NCBI GenBank assembly: GCA_037176905.1
Contig: JBBBWG010029244.1
Span: 11,436 to 53,934 of the forward strand
From: Azolla pinnata
Lineage: Eukaryota; Streptophyta; Polypodiopsida; Salviniales; Salviniaceae
Direction of reading: 5' to 3'
Length of the DNA: 42,499 nt
In this document: piece by piece, positions 1 through 12,229 of the stretch
Layout: every line of letters begins with the position of its first letter
How positions within the stretch are numbered: the first letter of the stretch is position 1
Translations under genes and position numbers: made by a program
The notes under the pieces: model-generated
The model's database searches: none
Told to the model about the DNA's origin: nothing
What the model saw: only the letters and a program-made list of their open reading frames with translations

Positions 1-27
1 CTAATCGATTGCGGACAAACTCTTCGT

Positions 28-213
28 CAGCAGCTAGCGAAGAGAGAATCGATCCAAGCTTTGGAAGGCGCCCCACACTGCTCCCCGACAAGCTCCGATT
101 TATTCCAGCTGCCGGGTGATTATTACTCACCGGTTTCATGATTCAGCAGCTCGCGAAGCGAGAATCGATGCGAGCTTTGTAAGAGCATCCGCACCATTCC
201 CGAGAAGCCCCGA
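28..213. repeat. Imperfect direct duplication, period about 116 bp
   Basis: The stretch beginning CAGCAGCTAGCGAAG at 28 recurs as CAGCAGCTCGCGAAGCGAG at 144. Both copies continue through a GAGAATCGAT core, an AGCTTTG segment and a CGAGAAGC/CGACAAGC-type end near 100 and 213. The copies differ by scattered substitutions, so the duplication is not recent. A short TTGCCAG tandem run follows at about 219-250. This lies upstream of the first gene, in its probable promoter or distal leader. Confidence 0.7.
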
Positions 214-605
214 TCGCTTGCCAGTTTGCCAGTTGCCAGTTGCCAGTTGCCCGATCATTCACAGGTTTTTTTCACGATTCACAGAGATCTACAGGGAAGA
301 AAAACAGAGAGTAAAAAAACTATATGCCAGGGTTTCTTCTGGACGAGGTTGAGAAAATGGCTTCTGTTTGGAGGAGAGGGGCATTTGGGGAAATAGGGAA
401 AACTGTTCCTTCAAGGGTTGTGACCCCTTCATCATCTGCCCTTTCACGCAGACAGCGAACAGCGACAGCGACAGAGACAGAGACTTCGAGCGAGCGAGCG
501 AGCGAGCGAGCGCTTCTTCTTCTGCTGTCAGCGCAGCTCCCATCCTCCTTCTGCTCCGGCAGCAGTCCCCATCGACCTCTCTCTCGTTCTCTGCCTCTAC
601 AGAGA
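214..605 (+). promoter_or_regulatory. Probable promoter and 5' leader of the coiled-coil gene, with upstream ATGs
   Basis: No gene of its own is evident. ATGs at 324, 357 and 368 precede the chosen start at 606. The frame opened at 324 is continuous with the coding frame, so a longer N-terminus of 94 extra residues is formally possible. That extension is Ser/Arg-rich and partly encoded by GAGC and GACA microsatellite runs at about 460-515, so I treat it as leader. Transcript ends would decide this. Confidence 0.45.
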
Positions 606-691
606 ATGCCGGCTCAGAAAGCAGCAGCAGAGATGGCGCCCATCATTCACGATGGGGATCCCAGGAAGGCTTCCCCTCCCCCCCAGCACCG

Positions 692-733
<42 letters not shown>

Positions 734-3700
734 GCAGCACCACCACCACAACAGCGGCAGCAGCAGCAGCAGAGCTTCCCCCACCTCCAGGAGCTCCTCT
801 CCTGTGCTAGTCGCGGCTCCTGGACCCACCCCTGTCTTCGAGCCTTACCCCATCCCTGCCGATGTCTGGACCCAGAAGATGCTCTACATGTGGATGGTAT
901 GTTGGCATTTTTCTTGTACCCCTCCCCTCCCCTCCCCCCCTTTCTCTCTCTCTCTCTCTTTAGCTTGCCTTCTCCTCTCCTTCCTTCCATTCGTATGTGG
1001 CATTTCCGTCGTATATGATGTGTACGAAAGCACTTCTCTTCAAATGTGCAGTTTTGTGAACATTTTTCTAATGTGTGCATATTCGCAAGCATTTCCTCTC
1101 TATAAGAGCATTCCCAACATTTCGTTTGTGGATGCTTTTTCGCGAGCATTTCCTCTGCGTTTCGACATCCGAATTTTCCATAATTGAAATATGTATAGAT
1201 TGCTGCAAGCCCTTATGGTATGGGCATCCACTAATCAATGGAAATCATGAAGGTTAATAAATGAATCAGAACAATAATGCATGTTTCAGTTGATCTTGGC
1301 CTTCTCTAAGTATTCAGTGGACTTGTTATCTCCACAAGTAACTGTATGCAGTGTTTGATTTTGGTTGTTAGGCTTCACGGGAATGTACTGATGATTCTTC
1401 TGGTAAAAAGAAATTGATTACGATCGATGAGGTAGCAAATCTTGGAGAGAATGGTATATATATTTTCTTCGTTTTATGTCAAAAGATTTTTATCTGATAT
1501 ACAGACACCTTGAAAACGTATTGACCTTTGAAGTGTTAATCTGACACAATGCTTTTGTTGGAAATTTAAATAGATAAACCATTAAAGATTAACAGTCCGA
1601 GATCGATTCAGGCTTGTTTGCATTTGGGAGTGGATCCAGCTGATATTGCATACAGGTCAAGTTGCAATTTTTTTTGCACTACGGATGGCCCTTGCAAAAA
1701 TGTAGTTCCTTAAGTCTTTACTTGTGGATCAATCAGCTTTCAGTAAAAGCTGATTCCATGATCCCAGGTCAATTGAGGATACATTATTTTTCGGTGATGA
1801 TGATACAATTTGACTGCCCATTTACCCTGGGTGGCTTTTTGCAATACAAATATTGTCTGGACCTTGGCAAAATGGACTTTTTGCAGGCCGCTGGAATCTT
1901 TCCAGAGTAGAGGGCTTCCTCTGGAGTTGCAAAAGCTGAAGTATGAGCATTATGAGAAATTGAGGAAAGGTATTTCGTGAAGGAGAAAACAGATACATCG
2001 CTTAATGTTTTATGATAAATCCTAAAAAGAATCTCAGAGAATATGATGACCTAACTCTTTGGGAGTTGATCAAATCATATGGGCAATTTCAGAAAAGATA
2101 AAAAAGCTACAAGCTGAAAGAGGAAACATTATACATAGAATGGAAGAAGAGCGGGCTGCAGCTGCTGCTGCAGCTGCAGCGTCAGGTGGTAGCCATAGTA
2201 AATATAAGTGCCCCAAAGATTTCCAGGAAAAGGTTCCCTGAAGAAGCTTACCTTCTTTCTGATTGTTTCCTCACTTTATGTTGATTCTTATATTTTATCA
2301 TTACAATCTTGGATCCGGGAAAACATAAATCATACTAATTAAATAGGAAAAGCAAAGGCTTGAAGTTGTTCGCCGGCGGCAACAGAGGGAACTTGAGCAA
2401 ATGGCAAAGTTTGAAGCTCAGAGACTGGTAGGATTTTCTATGTGAATTACATTTTCAGGTTTCTTTGTAGACCGGGGAGGGGGGGTGAAACTCTATTTTT
2501 GAGCGCATTACTGTTTGAAAAATGTGGTGAACATTTAAGGTTTATGAGGAAAATTACAAAGGTACAAAAGTGCTTTGAAACAACACGGAAAAGTATTTGG
2601 TAGTCCTAAACTAATAGCTGTACCCTAAACTAAAGACTAGGCTACAAATTACTATGCATTGCTTTACATTGATTTTTTTTACATTTTTACATGCAGAAGT
2701 TACATCTTTAAACTTGACTACACCACTCATTTTTAAAACCTATTCTTAGTCAAGATTTCTATACTGTCCAGCAATTGGCCAACGAAAATCAAGCACGTGC
2801 TGATGCGGAGAAAAAAGCAGAAGAGCGGAAGGTTCAATGAGTTTGTTCTAAGTCCTGCTCCATTGTGTTTGCAAAGGGGCAATGTTTTGCATGTTACCGA
2901 GTGAATTTAGGAGTTGTCACTGATGATCATATAAGATCGGGCATCAGCATACCTTGGATAACGTCTATTCTGAGATTTATATATAAACAGAGGTCAGAGA
3001 AAGCTAGAAAGGATAAAGAATGGCAGGCTGACATGCGCAAACGTGAGCTACAAAAGATGAGGGAGGTATGTATGCTGAAATTTTTTTGAATTGAAAAGAT
3101 GGGAGAAATACAGCATTGCATATAATGCCTCTATGATGTAAAATGTATGCAGGAAGAAGCACTGGAAAAGAAAAGCAAGCAATTAGCAGCTGAAAGGTAC
3201 TTGCGGGAGCAGCAGCAGCTCGCTCTTGAGCAAAAACAACTGGTAAAAAAAGATTGGGGGAAATGGACAACGTGGTGAATGTATATTTTTGGTATTGGAA
3301 GTTCAGTGTGGGATCCGTTTATGACCAAACCGAAGCTCCCAGCTATGGATTAAAGGTTTTGGACAGCATGCTGTATTGTATTTGGTACTAGACATTTAGT
3401 TAGCGTCTTTCTGGTAAAAGCCAAAACCTCAATCAGGGATACTGGCAATGAGTCTAGTTAGCTCCTCTGTACCTGTAAAGACAGTCTTTTTGGAACCCTA
3501 GGTCAATTGGCTTTCAGCCTATTGACTTAATTAGGCATTTGAACTACTGTCAAGCCTGAGAAAGGGGATACTGATTTTGTCTGTACTGAAAGAAGGATAA
3601 TTTCTTTTTGGCAAGTTGATGGCCCAAAAATCCAAACCCTACATCATTTACCGAGTTTCAACATGCTCCTTCTCTTGATACATGGTATCTGGATCATATT

Positions 3701-5716
3701 TGATTTTGATCGTCGGGTTTATCTCATTGCTCTAGGAGGCATATAGTTTTCCCTCTGTGCCCTAGGTATCGTAGCTGCTTTCCGGCTGTTCGACATCATT
3801 GGGGTTTGCGTTTGTTATGTGGCTTATTTGACAGCTTTATGGGGTTTGCATTTTGTTACTTGTCGAATTCTGAGCAGAAACAACAACGACGAGAGGCCAT
3901 GAGGAAGGAACAAGAACGGATCGCGAAGCAGGAAGAGTTCAGGAAGCAGATGGAGAAGATCCTAGAAGCCCAGCAAGAGGTAACTTTATACAGGGTTGAA
4001 AATGTTATTGGAGATGCATATGTGTCCATATGCCTTATTGACGTTGTGTGTTGTGTGCATGTAATCTATGGCTTCTATTACTGTCAGGTGTTGAGAAAGA
4101 AACAAGAGGAAATGCAGCAGAAAGATATTGAAAGGAGGAGGTTGATGGATGAGCAGAACAAGGAGCGAGTGCGTCAACACATGGAAGCACGGAAACATGC
4201 AGATGCCAGACATGCTCACGCAGTTGCAAACTTCCATGAACTAATGCGGAAGCGGGAAGAGGACTACAATAAACGTCAAGAGGTTCCATACAACCTTACT
4301 CTGTTTTTTCATCAGCAGACAACGATCTCCTGTTGCCCCTCCGCCATTGCTTATGAGGTGGTCTATGACCACGGCATGATGTTCACGTTATGCAGGAGCT
4401 CAAGATCAAGCTGAAGAAGCAAGAAGAGGAGCATAAGATTCTTGAAGCAGAGAAGAAGAAAAAGGAGGAGTTGAAGGAGCAACAACGACTCGAAGTTATC
4501 AGGGAAGCACAGGCAGAACGTGATAGGCGGGTTCAGGTCATGAGCTTTTACTATTCTTCTTCTTTTTCTTCTTTTCCTCCATGTTTCAGTTGCAATTTGT
4601 TCTCTCTATCTTTATTTGAACCATAGTGGCAATGGTTGGGATGAAAAGTTTGGAAGCATTGGGCAACCTCCCAGCCCCTACAATTCTGCTTCTTCTCTAT
4701 CATACATTTAAAAGCTATTGGCATCCTGATTACTTTAGGATCTATCACCAGGAAAAATTGTCCTTCATGATTTCCCTTCCCAATCGGAAATATGTTGGCA
4801 GGTTGTTATTTTGCTTGTCAGGAGCAGGAAATTTTCTCTTTTGTTACTTTAACCAACCAGCTAACATGAGCTTCCTGGCATCTTTTCCAAAGTCCGTTAG
4901 CAGTAACTGTGAATAGAACTTACTGATGGATTATATACTTATGTGCTGGATCTATTGAATCCATGTATATTCCCTCATTGGTGCATATTGATTTTACAGG
5001 AACTGATAATGAAAGCCGAAGCCGCTGATGTCATACTTCAGAATTTCATCATGAAGAGGCAGCTTGAGCATGCACGGAAGGTGGTTGAGAGGCAGTTGGA
5101 GTTTGAGGACAAGCATGCGAGGGCTGAGAGCGTGAAGCGGATCAAGGCATTGCATCGGTATCACATCCTGCAGCACGTGGAGGCTGAAACAGAGAGAGTG
5201 CAAAAGCTCTTGGAATCCAAAGCAAAGCAAGAGGAGCGCCACCGTAGGGCCAATGTGAAGCTGTCCATTCACCGCCAGAACATGTTGCAGCAGATGGAGA
5301 AGCTAGCGGTGAGTGGCGTTTCCATGGTCTTAATTTTTTCAGCAACAACTGATGGTAGTGGGTAAATAATGATGAGGATGATTGTAATGTGGATAAAGAT
5401 GGATGGATGTGCATATGCATGGATAGAGTGGTGGAAACTGACTCAACCCATTGAAACATACATCCCACACAAACATTAACCTGCTGCAATCTCTATGTTT
5501 GTTGTTATATGATCTAAACAAACTAGTATATATCATCTAACCAAATTCCATCATAAAAATCTTAAGAATGTTCATTAATCTTAGTTGGGGTCTTTTTTGC
5601 TCAATTCAGTGACTATGATCCCAATAAAAATATTGTTTTATCTGCCACAGATTAGCAAGAAATGGGGAGATACCTTAAATGATGGCAACAACGACGATGA
5701 GAAGGCGTCCAAGTGA
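606..5716 (+). CDS. Coiled-coil protein resembling CCDC177 (14 exons, about 607 aa)
   Basis: Proposed exons are 606-896, 1372-1453, 1574-1655, 1887-1969, 2066-2232, 2347-2427, 2772-2831, 2991-3065, 3153-3242, 3878-3979, 4088-4282, 4396-4536, 5000-5308 and 5651-5716. The total is 1824 nt with phase kept throughout and a TGA stop. The N-terminus (about 1-97) is low complexity with His and Gln runs. Residues about 130-180 carry NSPRSIQACLHLGVDP, then RPLESF and a KYEHYEKLRK stretch. This matches my memory of the conserved N-terminal block of animal CCDC177 (SPRSLEAC, then LYEAYE). The remaining 400 or so residues are almost continuous charged coiled coil rich in Glu, Lys, Arg and Gln. The protein ends in an acidic tail. 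There is no signal peptide, membrane segment or catalytic motif. A structural or ciliary/basal-body role is inference. The weakest junction is the acceptor of exon 5: the more obvious AG at 2031-2032 leads to stops in this phase, while the AG at 2064-2065 follows a good CTAAC branch site and keeps the frame. Confidence 0.8.
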
Positions 5717-7277
5717 AGATTGTGCAAAAGATAAAAAGTATTGGCGGGGCGGTCTTCTTGGCACTAGTTTTCACATTGCCTTGTTTTTTCTTCGAGAATT
5801 TATCTTGTAGTTCACCATATCTGCAGACAACGAATAAGCAAGCCACATATTTAGCATACAGAAAACGAAAAAATAAAATAAAATTTCTTTCCACTCAAAG
5901 ATTAAGTAATGAAGGATGATAATGTAGACACTTAGATTTCTGATACGATATTCGCATGGAAATGGAAGCGCAAGATTTGTCGTGCAATTATTGGTCAATC
6001 CTTTTTTGAATAAAACCCTGATTCATGGTTTCAGTTTTGGAGTTCTCTCTAAAGATATCTGTTATTGTTGTTGTCTTTAGTTTCCACCATGGGTATAATA
6101 TTGAGGTAAGTTCTCTCTTTCTCTCTCTCTCTCTCTCTCGCTGGTTTAAAAGAGTGGTTTTGATATCTCTGCTTAAACTGAAACTTAACTGAAACATGAT
6201 GGTGATATCTCTCCTGTAGAATGCACTTTCTGCTTCCCTTGATCTTTCTAGTTTATTGCAGGAAAAAACAGAATCCAATCGACTGCTGTGAGGAACATAA
6301 ACCTCCACGAGGGGCTACATGAGTTTTCATGATCTTTCTTACATAAAAATCAGTGTCAAATTTGACTCTGTAAAAGCTTCCAAGACCCAATGTGGGACTT
6401 GTGGTGCATCAATTTGGATCACAATGAATGCTGTTTAGTTCAGTCTCAGGATATTGCAAGCCTGATGCTGATTTGAGGACCGAATGGCATCTGCTCCACT
6501 GAATCTTTCTATGCTTTATAAGATGATTTGTGCACTAACTCCAGCTTATTGTTGACCCTGGTATGTTTTGATGGCTCGATTTGTGTAACCCACAACAGAA
6601 ATCCATTTGAGCAACCTGCAACAAGAATTGATCGCTTTGGATTTGCTAACTAGAAGCAATATAAGAGGAGATTGGGGAAAAAAGATTGGATAAGGATGCT
6701 TAATCACGATTCACATCGAAGTATAAGATTATATATATGTCCCACCTTTGAGGTAACTACTTTATATCAGCATCTCAGAAGTTGATTCAATCAACTGATC
6801 CAGGAAGAGAGATTAAACGCAACGAATGCCTCAAGATGCCCATCCCGAAAGGAGAACCCGAGGCTAACTACTTAGGCTGCTAGACCACGTGGGAACTGTT
6901 CAGAAGCACTGGTAGATCGTGTCGGAGCAATCGGGTCGCTTGCGAGTTACAATGCATGGCACTTGCTCCGAAAGAAAGTGCAAAGCCATGGATTGCGTAG
7001 GTTTCCTAGAGATTTTGTGCCATTTCGGCCAAAAGTCGGATACCATTCGGTTTGCGATTCCGTGGGTCAAACAGATCGCGTGCAGGTGGTGCGCGAGCAC
7101 CACTTTGCACAGCATCGTGAGCCAGCGACTAAAAATAAAGCAAAGCACGGCCCCCCATTAAGTATCCGTTTCTCTACGACGGGGGCACCCCTGGCTATAC
7201 ATTGGGTGCATAGCCACCACCATAGCCATTGCTAGAGGAAGCTAGAACAGAGTCAGGGTCTTTTTTCTCGGTTTTTT
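5717..7277. other. 3' flank of the coiled-coil gene and intergenic sequence
   Basis: A-rich stretches resembling polyadenylation signals (AATAAAATAAAA near 5870 and GAATAAAAC near 6008) follow the stop codon, so the transcript probably ends between 5.85 and 6.05 kb. A CT-dinucleotide run sits at about 6115-6140. From 6830 to 7240 the base composition is more GC-rich. Short ORFs there match nothing I recognise. No other gene is supported. Confidence 0.5.
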
Positions 7278-7490
7278 CTCAAGAGAGTCGGGGTTTTTTC
7301 TCAGGAGAGTTAGGGTTTTTCTCTCAAGAGTGTTAGGGTTTTTTCTCAGGAGAGTTAGGGTTTTTTTCTCAGGAGAGTTAGGGTTTTTTTCTCAAGAGAG
7401 TTAGGGTTTTTTTTTTCTCAAGAGAGTTAGGGTTTTCTTTCTCAAGAGAGTTAGGGTTTTTTTTTCTCAAGAGAGTTAGGGTTTTTTTCT
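7278..7490 (+). repeat. Nine-copy telobox array (TTAGGGTTTT within a 22-28 bp unit)
   Basis: The unit reads CTCAAGAGAGTTAGGGTTT plus a variable T run. Nine tandem copies are visible, the first with GTCGGGG in place of GTTAGGG. Each of the other eight carries the telobox core AGGGTTT. Each unit also has a CTC(A)AGAG half-palindrome. The array ends about 470 bp before the start codon of the next gene, so it probably lies in that gene's promoter. Reverse-strand reading frames through it are repetitive artefacts. Confidence 0.85.
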
Positions 7491-7957
7491 CTCTTGAGAA
7501 CCAAGAGAGCCCAAGAGCCGGAGCTAGAGGAAGAAGCTTAGAACAAAAAGTCAAGGGCTTTTTCTGCCTGCCTTGTGTGTTCTTGTTTGTGGGCGAATTT
7601 GCATATTCTATGGCGTGGGCAAGAAAAGGATGACGACGAGAGAGAGGGAGAGACCCACACAACACTCCCTCTCCCTCTCCCTCTCCCTCTGCTCTTCTCA
7701 GACTCTCCAATCTCCATCTCCATCTCCATCTCCATCTCCATATCTCTCTTGCACAGTATGATTGTCGACTAGATCGGTGGCACCGATCGGATGGAGGGGA
7801 AGGAGAGACGGAGAAAGAGAGAGGCATCGCCTTGAGAGAGAGAGCCTCCTCCTGCCCCCACATGTGGGCGGAGGATCACCTGACACGTACCTGTTCCTTG
7901 CTTCCTTGCTTCCTGATTCCTGCTGCTTGAAAGGACTCTGGCGCTTCTGAGGTCGCC
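7491..7957 (+). promoter_or_regulatory. Proximal promoter/5' leader of the TRM-like gene with CTCCCT and CATCTC microsatellites
   Basis: Hexamer runs lie at about 7662-7692 (CTCCCT) and 7710-7745 (CATCTC), with GAGA-rich sequence near 7800-7850. Pyrimidine-rich tracts like these are typical of plant core promoters and 5' leaders. No TATA box is obvious. The start codon context at 7958 (GTCGCCATGG) is a strong plant initiation context. Confidence 0.5.
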
Positions 7958-10900
7958 ATGGAAGGAGGCCATGTGGCACACCACGATGGCTGCATGGGAG
8001 GCCTCATGCATCTCTTCGATTTCAACCATGCGCTGGTTCCTAAGAGGACCATCACATCCAAGAAGACAGGAGGAGGTCAGAGCTGTTCTCTTCTTCTGTG
8101 TATGTGTAAATGTATATGCATCTCTCTCTCTCTCTCTCTGTGATGCGTTATATGTCTTTTGTATGCATTGTGTGGATTAACCTATCTGTGTCTGTGTCTG
8201 TGTGTGCTGAATCAGTGCATATGCATGTCTGTCTCTGAAATACAGGCCCCCATGTTTCTATGTATGTACATATCTGTGTTCTTATATCTGAATGTGTGTT
8301 GATAGATATATGTCTCTCTCTGTTGAAAACCGATTGGGAATGAACCTGAACTTACTGATCATAAGATCTAGTCTAACTGATAAAGAGAATGATTTCTGGG
8401 TTTTGGAAGACAAGTGTGTTTCTCCCTCTCCTGATGGATGGATCCCTTCTCAGGTGCCAAACCCCCTCAAAACAGATCCAAGTTGAAAGAAGTGCTCAAG
8501 TCGAATTCCTCGACGAGGCAAAATGTTCAGGTACTCTTTTGGCATTCTTACTGATGCCTCACACTTCTAAACCGAGAAGGAAAATCATACACTTCTTTTA
8601 CCTTGTTTTTGCAGTGCGAATATGAACCATCTGGTGCATCAACAAACCCACGGAAGCTCATCGGGATGCCCATCAGAGCTCTTGTTGCACCGGACCTGTC
8701 CAAGGGATCCTACATGAAGACCTGCACATCCAGTGTAGTCGCGAGGCTGATGGGTCTGGAGATTTCTAAAAGTTCTGGGACTCTGCATAAAACATCACGG
8801 CGAAATGTAATGCGTCACATAGATGAGAAACCTTCCCTTAAGTTATTTGGTGAGAATCAACAGTACAATGGTAAGCTGCAGTCTCACAATGTTCGATGCT
8901 ATACAAAGAAAGGAAAATTATCCATTACCTCAGGTTGCTACAAAAACCATGAAACAGAAGTCAGAAAACAAAATTATGGTGGAGAACGTTTGAGAAATGA
9001 GTCAGGATCTGTGAGCTCGACTAATCATCCACAAGAACCTCAGCTGCAAGATCTGAGGAAAGAATTCGAAGCACAGGCTCAAGAGAAAGGGCATTCGAAG
9101 AAGTCTTCTAGACATGATAAAACAGGTTCGCACCTAACTGGTAAGCCTGCAATTCAGTATGAGAAGCTAAAGCAATTCAATAAAAGTTCTGATTTGTTGT
9201 GTTTTGACAAAGAGAAGTTCATTGAGGAGATGGAGTCGATGTCAACATTAAAGTTTAGGTCAAACTACTGTCCAAGCAGTGAACCATTTGAAATGCAGGA
9301 TCAGGATATGTTTGCAGATCCTTCCATGGGACATGCTAATGGCTACCAACTCCCTACTAGAATAGTAGTGTTGAAACCGAGTACTGGGAAAGAGAGCAAG
9401 CTCAACTCTCAATCATCTAACTATGCGTGGGCTCTGAAGGATCATGTTGCAGAAAGCATGCATACTCTCCAGAGACTCCGGCAAAATCTGAAGAATTGCA
9501 AAGAGGTTGGTCACGAGACAACACGTGAATGGCTTTGTGCTAATGATTATTCTAGAGATGCTCCAAAAAAGCCAAGGGAGATTGCCCGAGAGATTGCAAG
9601 GCAAGTAAGGGAAAATGTGGCCAGAATGAATGCAAAGTATGCTGATCCGAATTCAAATCAAAGGATCAGCAACCAAGCTACTGAACCTTGGGATGTTGTT
9701 AGGAGTACAGATTATGAGGATTTCATCCTCACCAACAGACATTACTATCAAAGTCATCGCCGCAAGGCAGGTTCTAGCCAAGACAGGAAATGTATCATGG
9801 AAGTTGATGCTGAGAGGAAGAGAAATGCATGTCATCGTTCTAGGAAAAAGGTTGCCAGCACCTCAGATGAAACCGATTTTCTTGTTGATAATATAGGGAT
9901 GAGAAAGGATGCATGGTATGAAGAGAGTGGCTATGAGTCTTCACCCAGTGTAGGAACCTCACCTAGTTCCAAGGCATCCAGGAGGCATAGCTATGATGGT
10001 ATTCGATCAGGTGCCAAGCATCGACGTGCTCTCTTTCGTTCCAATTCGCAAAACAATGAAGAGCTTATGTGGACTTATCAGGATTGTGAGGTGCAAAATT
10101 TGAAAGAAGAGTATGAACTATACTACGAGGACCACAACAGGGAGAGATCTCATCGAGCTTCAGTTCCCAATATCAAGAAAACTCAGGCTGCTATTCACAT
10201 GGTTGACAATAGATCTCATTTTGCAGAGCCTCCTGAAACGGATTTGAAGAATGTTCATCCCACAGCAGTTCATGATGCTATAAAGCTGATTGATGAGATA
10301 AGATCTATCGACATGCCAATGCCATTTCACTGTGGCGAGCAAACTTCAGTTATGAAACCAGGTTCAGGGGAAACCATTGTAGATCAGATGATTTCGACGA
10401 TTGAAGGTTCTATGGTGCTTGAGCAAAATGGATCGGTGCTTGTGACTCATGATGAAGAACAGCAATGCCAAATAACTGAGGATGGTCTAGCTGTAGACAA
10501 TGATGGGGATGATCTCTCTTATTTGAGTGATCATGCTACAACACCTGGGGCTGATAATGCTATCGAAAATCTGGGCAGCAATGCTCTTTGTGAAGTGGAT
10601 TATGTTACTGGAACTATCGATGATATCATTCCACCTGATGCTTCTAATGTATGTTACAAAACTAAATCCATACCTATGAATATGCATGCATATGGAAATG
10701 AAAAGAAAAACATATTTATATGCAGATCTAACACACATTTGTTGCTTTTCTGTGAAGCATGGCCCTAGTAAGGGATCGTGTCATTGAAAGGGTATTTGAT
10801 TTTTTAGTTATTATGTTGGAAAGTTGGAAGCTGAGTATGTGATACATATAGAAGAATCTTTGGACATCAGTGTAGACTTTTAGAAGAATTGATGTATGAG

Positions 10901-12229
10901 GCACAGTGGTTGTTGACTAAGTTGGTTTTGTTGGGTGTTGAATGCAGGACGAGCATTGTAAACTATTGGAGGAAATTAAGTCAATTTCGTCCTCCTCAAA
11001 CAAGTTATCTTCAAACCAAAGAGAGATAAAGTCTGAATCAAGTTTGGTGTCATTTTTAGAGCTTTGCAATGAAGAGGAAGCTTCGGCATCCATGGAGTTT
11101 GAGCACGTCAGATTGGATTTACAAGGTGACATTTTGTTTTTATGGTTTTGGGTTCTATGATGTGAACATTCCAAAAATAAGGTCCGTTCACCTAATTTTT
11201 AGGTCAAATATTCAAGGCTTTTTTTTTCATGTTGAAGGTCAGGTATAGTTAGAAAACATGTTAGGCATCAGAGGACTAAATGAAAGGAACAAAAATAACT
11301 TAAAGTCTTCCCAAGTAGAGATGCGTGTTCCATTGTATGAGCTTCAACAACTGATTTTGTAGGTTTTAGCATCATCATAGAGAAGCTTCGGCAACTGTTT
11401 CTCTATTTTTTGAATGTCATCATATAGGGAAAGCGTGAACAACTGATTCTGCGTGTTTTAATGTCATTTTGTTGAAGATTCAACAACTAATTGAATTTTG
11501 GATGGTTTTTCTTCAATCAAATTTGCGGGGGCATATGCAGAATGTTGGGCATGTCCTGAGGGCCGTGGTGATGCTGATGGATATGAAATACTGAGAGAAC
11601 CTGAGGAGCAAATGACAGAACAGATCATGCAGAATGCTCTACAGAAAGATCTTGGGTACATCATCGATGGCCCCAAGGATGGGATTTTCTGCTCAACTGC
11701 GAGAGCATCTGAAAGGCTCTACGTTAGAGAGATTCTTCTCGCGGGGGGTTTCCTGACATCTAATACTTCGTTTTTTCTATCATGGTATGCCCCGAGTCAG
11801 CCTCTCAATCCCGATCTCTTCGAAAGGATCGAGAACGGCTACATGAGCAAGACAACTGGAGCTGAGCTTGGAGCTGATCGAGCATTAGGCCTTGCTGAAA
11901 GGCGGCTTCTTTTCGATGCCGTCAATCAGATGCTCTTTCACATGATAGGCCCTCATCTGAACCATGACACATATCTGAGCTCCGCGCAGCGGGCTATATT
12001 AGCAATGCCATCGTCAGAGGCCGATGTTTTCAATCATGTGTGGACACATGTGGACAGTCTTCTGCGCTGCCACTCGGACAGTCAGGATACTTTGGAAAAT
12101 CTAGTTACGAGGGACATGGCCGAGAGGAGTCAGTGGTTTGATGTGGACATGGAGGTCCAAGAGCTGGGGCTGGAGATTGAGAACGCCATCATAAATGATT
12201 TGGTTGAGGAGATTTTGCTAGTTCTATAG
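7958..12229 (+). CDS. TRM/LONGIFOLIA-type protein with VARLMGLE motif and C-terminal DUF4378 (5 exons, about 1031 aa)
   Basis: Exons are 7958-8075, 8454-8530, 8615-10648, 10948-11125 and 11541-12229, together 3096 nt with consistent phase. The N-terminus has GGLMHLFDFNHALVPKR, an opening found in plant DUF3741/DUF4378 proteins. VARLMGLE lies at about residues 107-114 (the DUF3741-associated motif). TRIVVLKPSTG at about 311-321 matches the IVV(M/L)KP motif of TRM/LNG proteins. Exon 5 encodes a DUF4378-like end: YVREILLAGGF, then LFDAVNQML, a W-rich stretch, and a final amphipathic segment EIENAIINDLVEEILL. The long middle is polar and probably disordered. In flowering plants, TRM proteins bind microtubules, recruit TON1/PP2A complexes, and control division plane and organ elongation. 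Cytoskeletal action here is inferred from family. No TON1-binding C-terminal motif was verified, so the exact subgroup is open. The mid-size intron 8076-8453 holds a TC-dinucleotide run. Confidence 0.88.

Noticed and set aside
324-605. In-frame N-terminal extension of the coiled-coil gene from the ATG at 324
   Set aside because: Composition is microsatellite-derived Ser/Arg/Glu, and an ATG at 606 precedes the recognisable part. Kept only as an alternative.
6830-6897. Minus-strand sequence resembling a tRNA (TGGTCTAGCAG A-box-like start)
   Set aside because: The B box is not intact and no complete cloverleaf with paired acceptor stem could be drawn.
7378-7863. 161-codon minus-strand frame with NSLEKKNP-type repeats
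   Set aside because: It is a translation of the telobox array and adjoining microsatellites, and lies in the promoter of a plus-strand gene.
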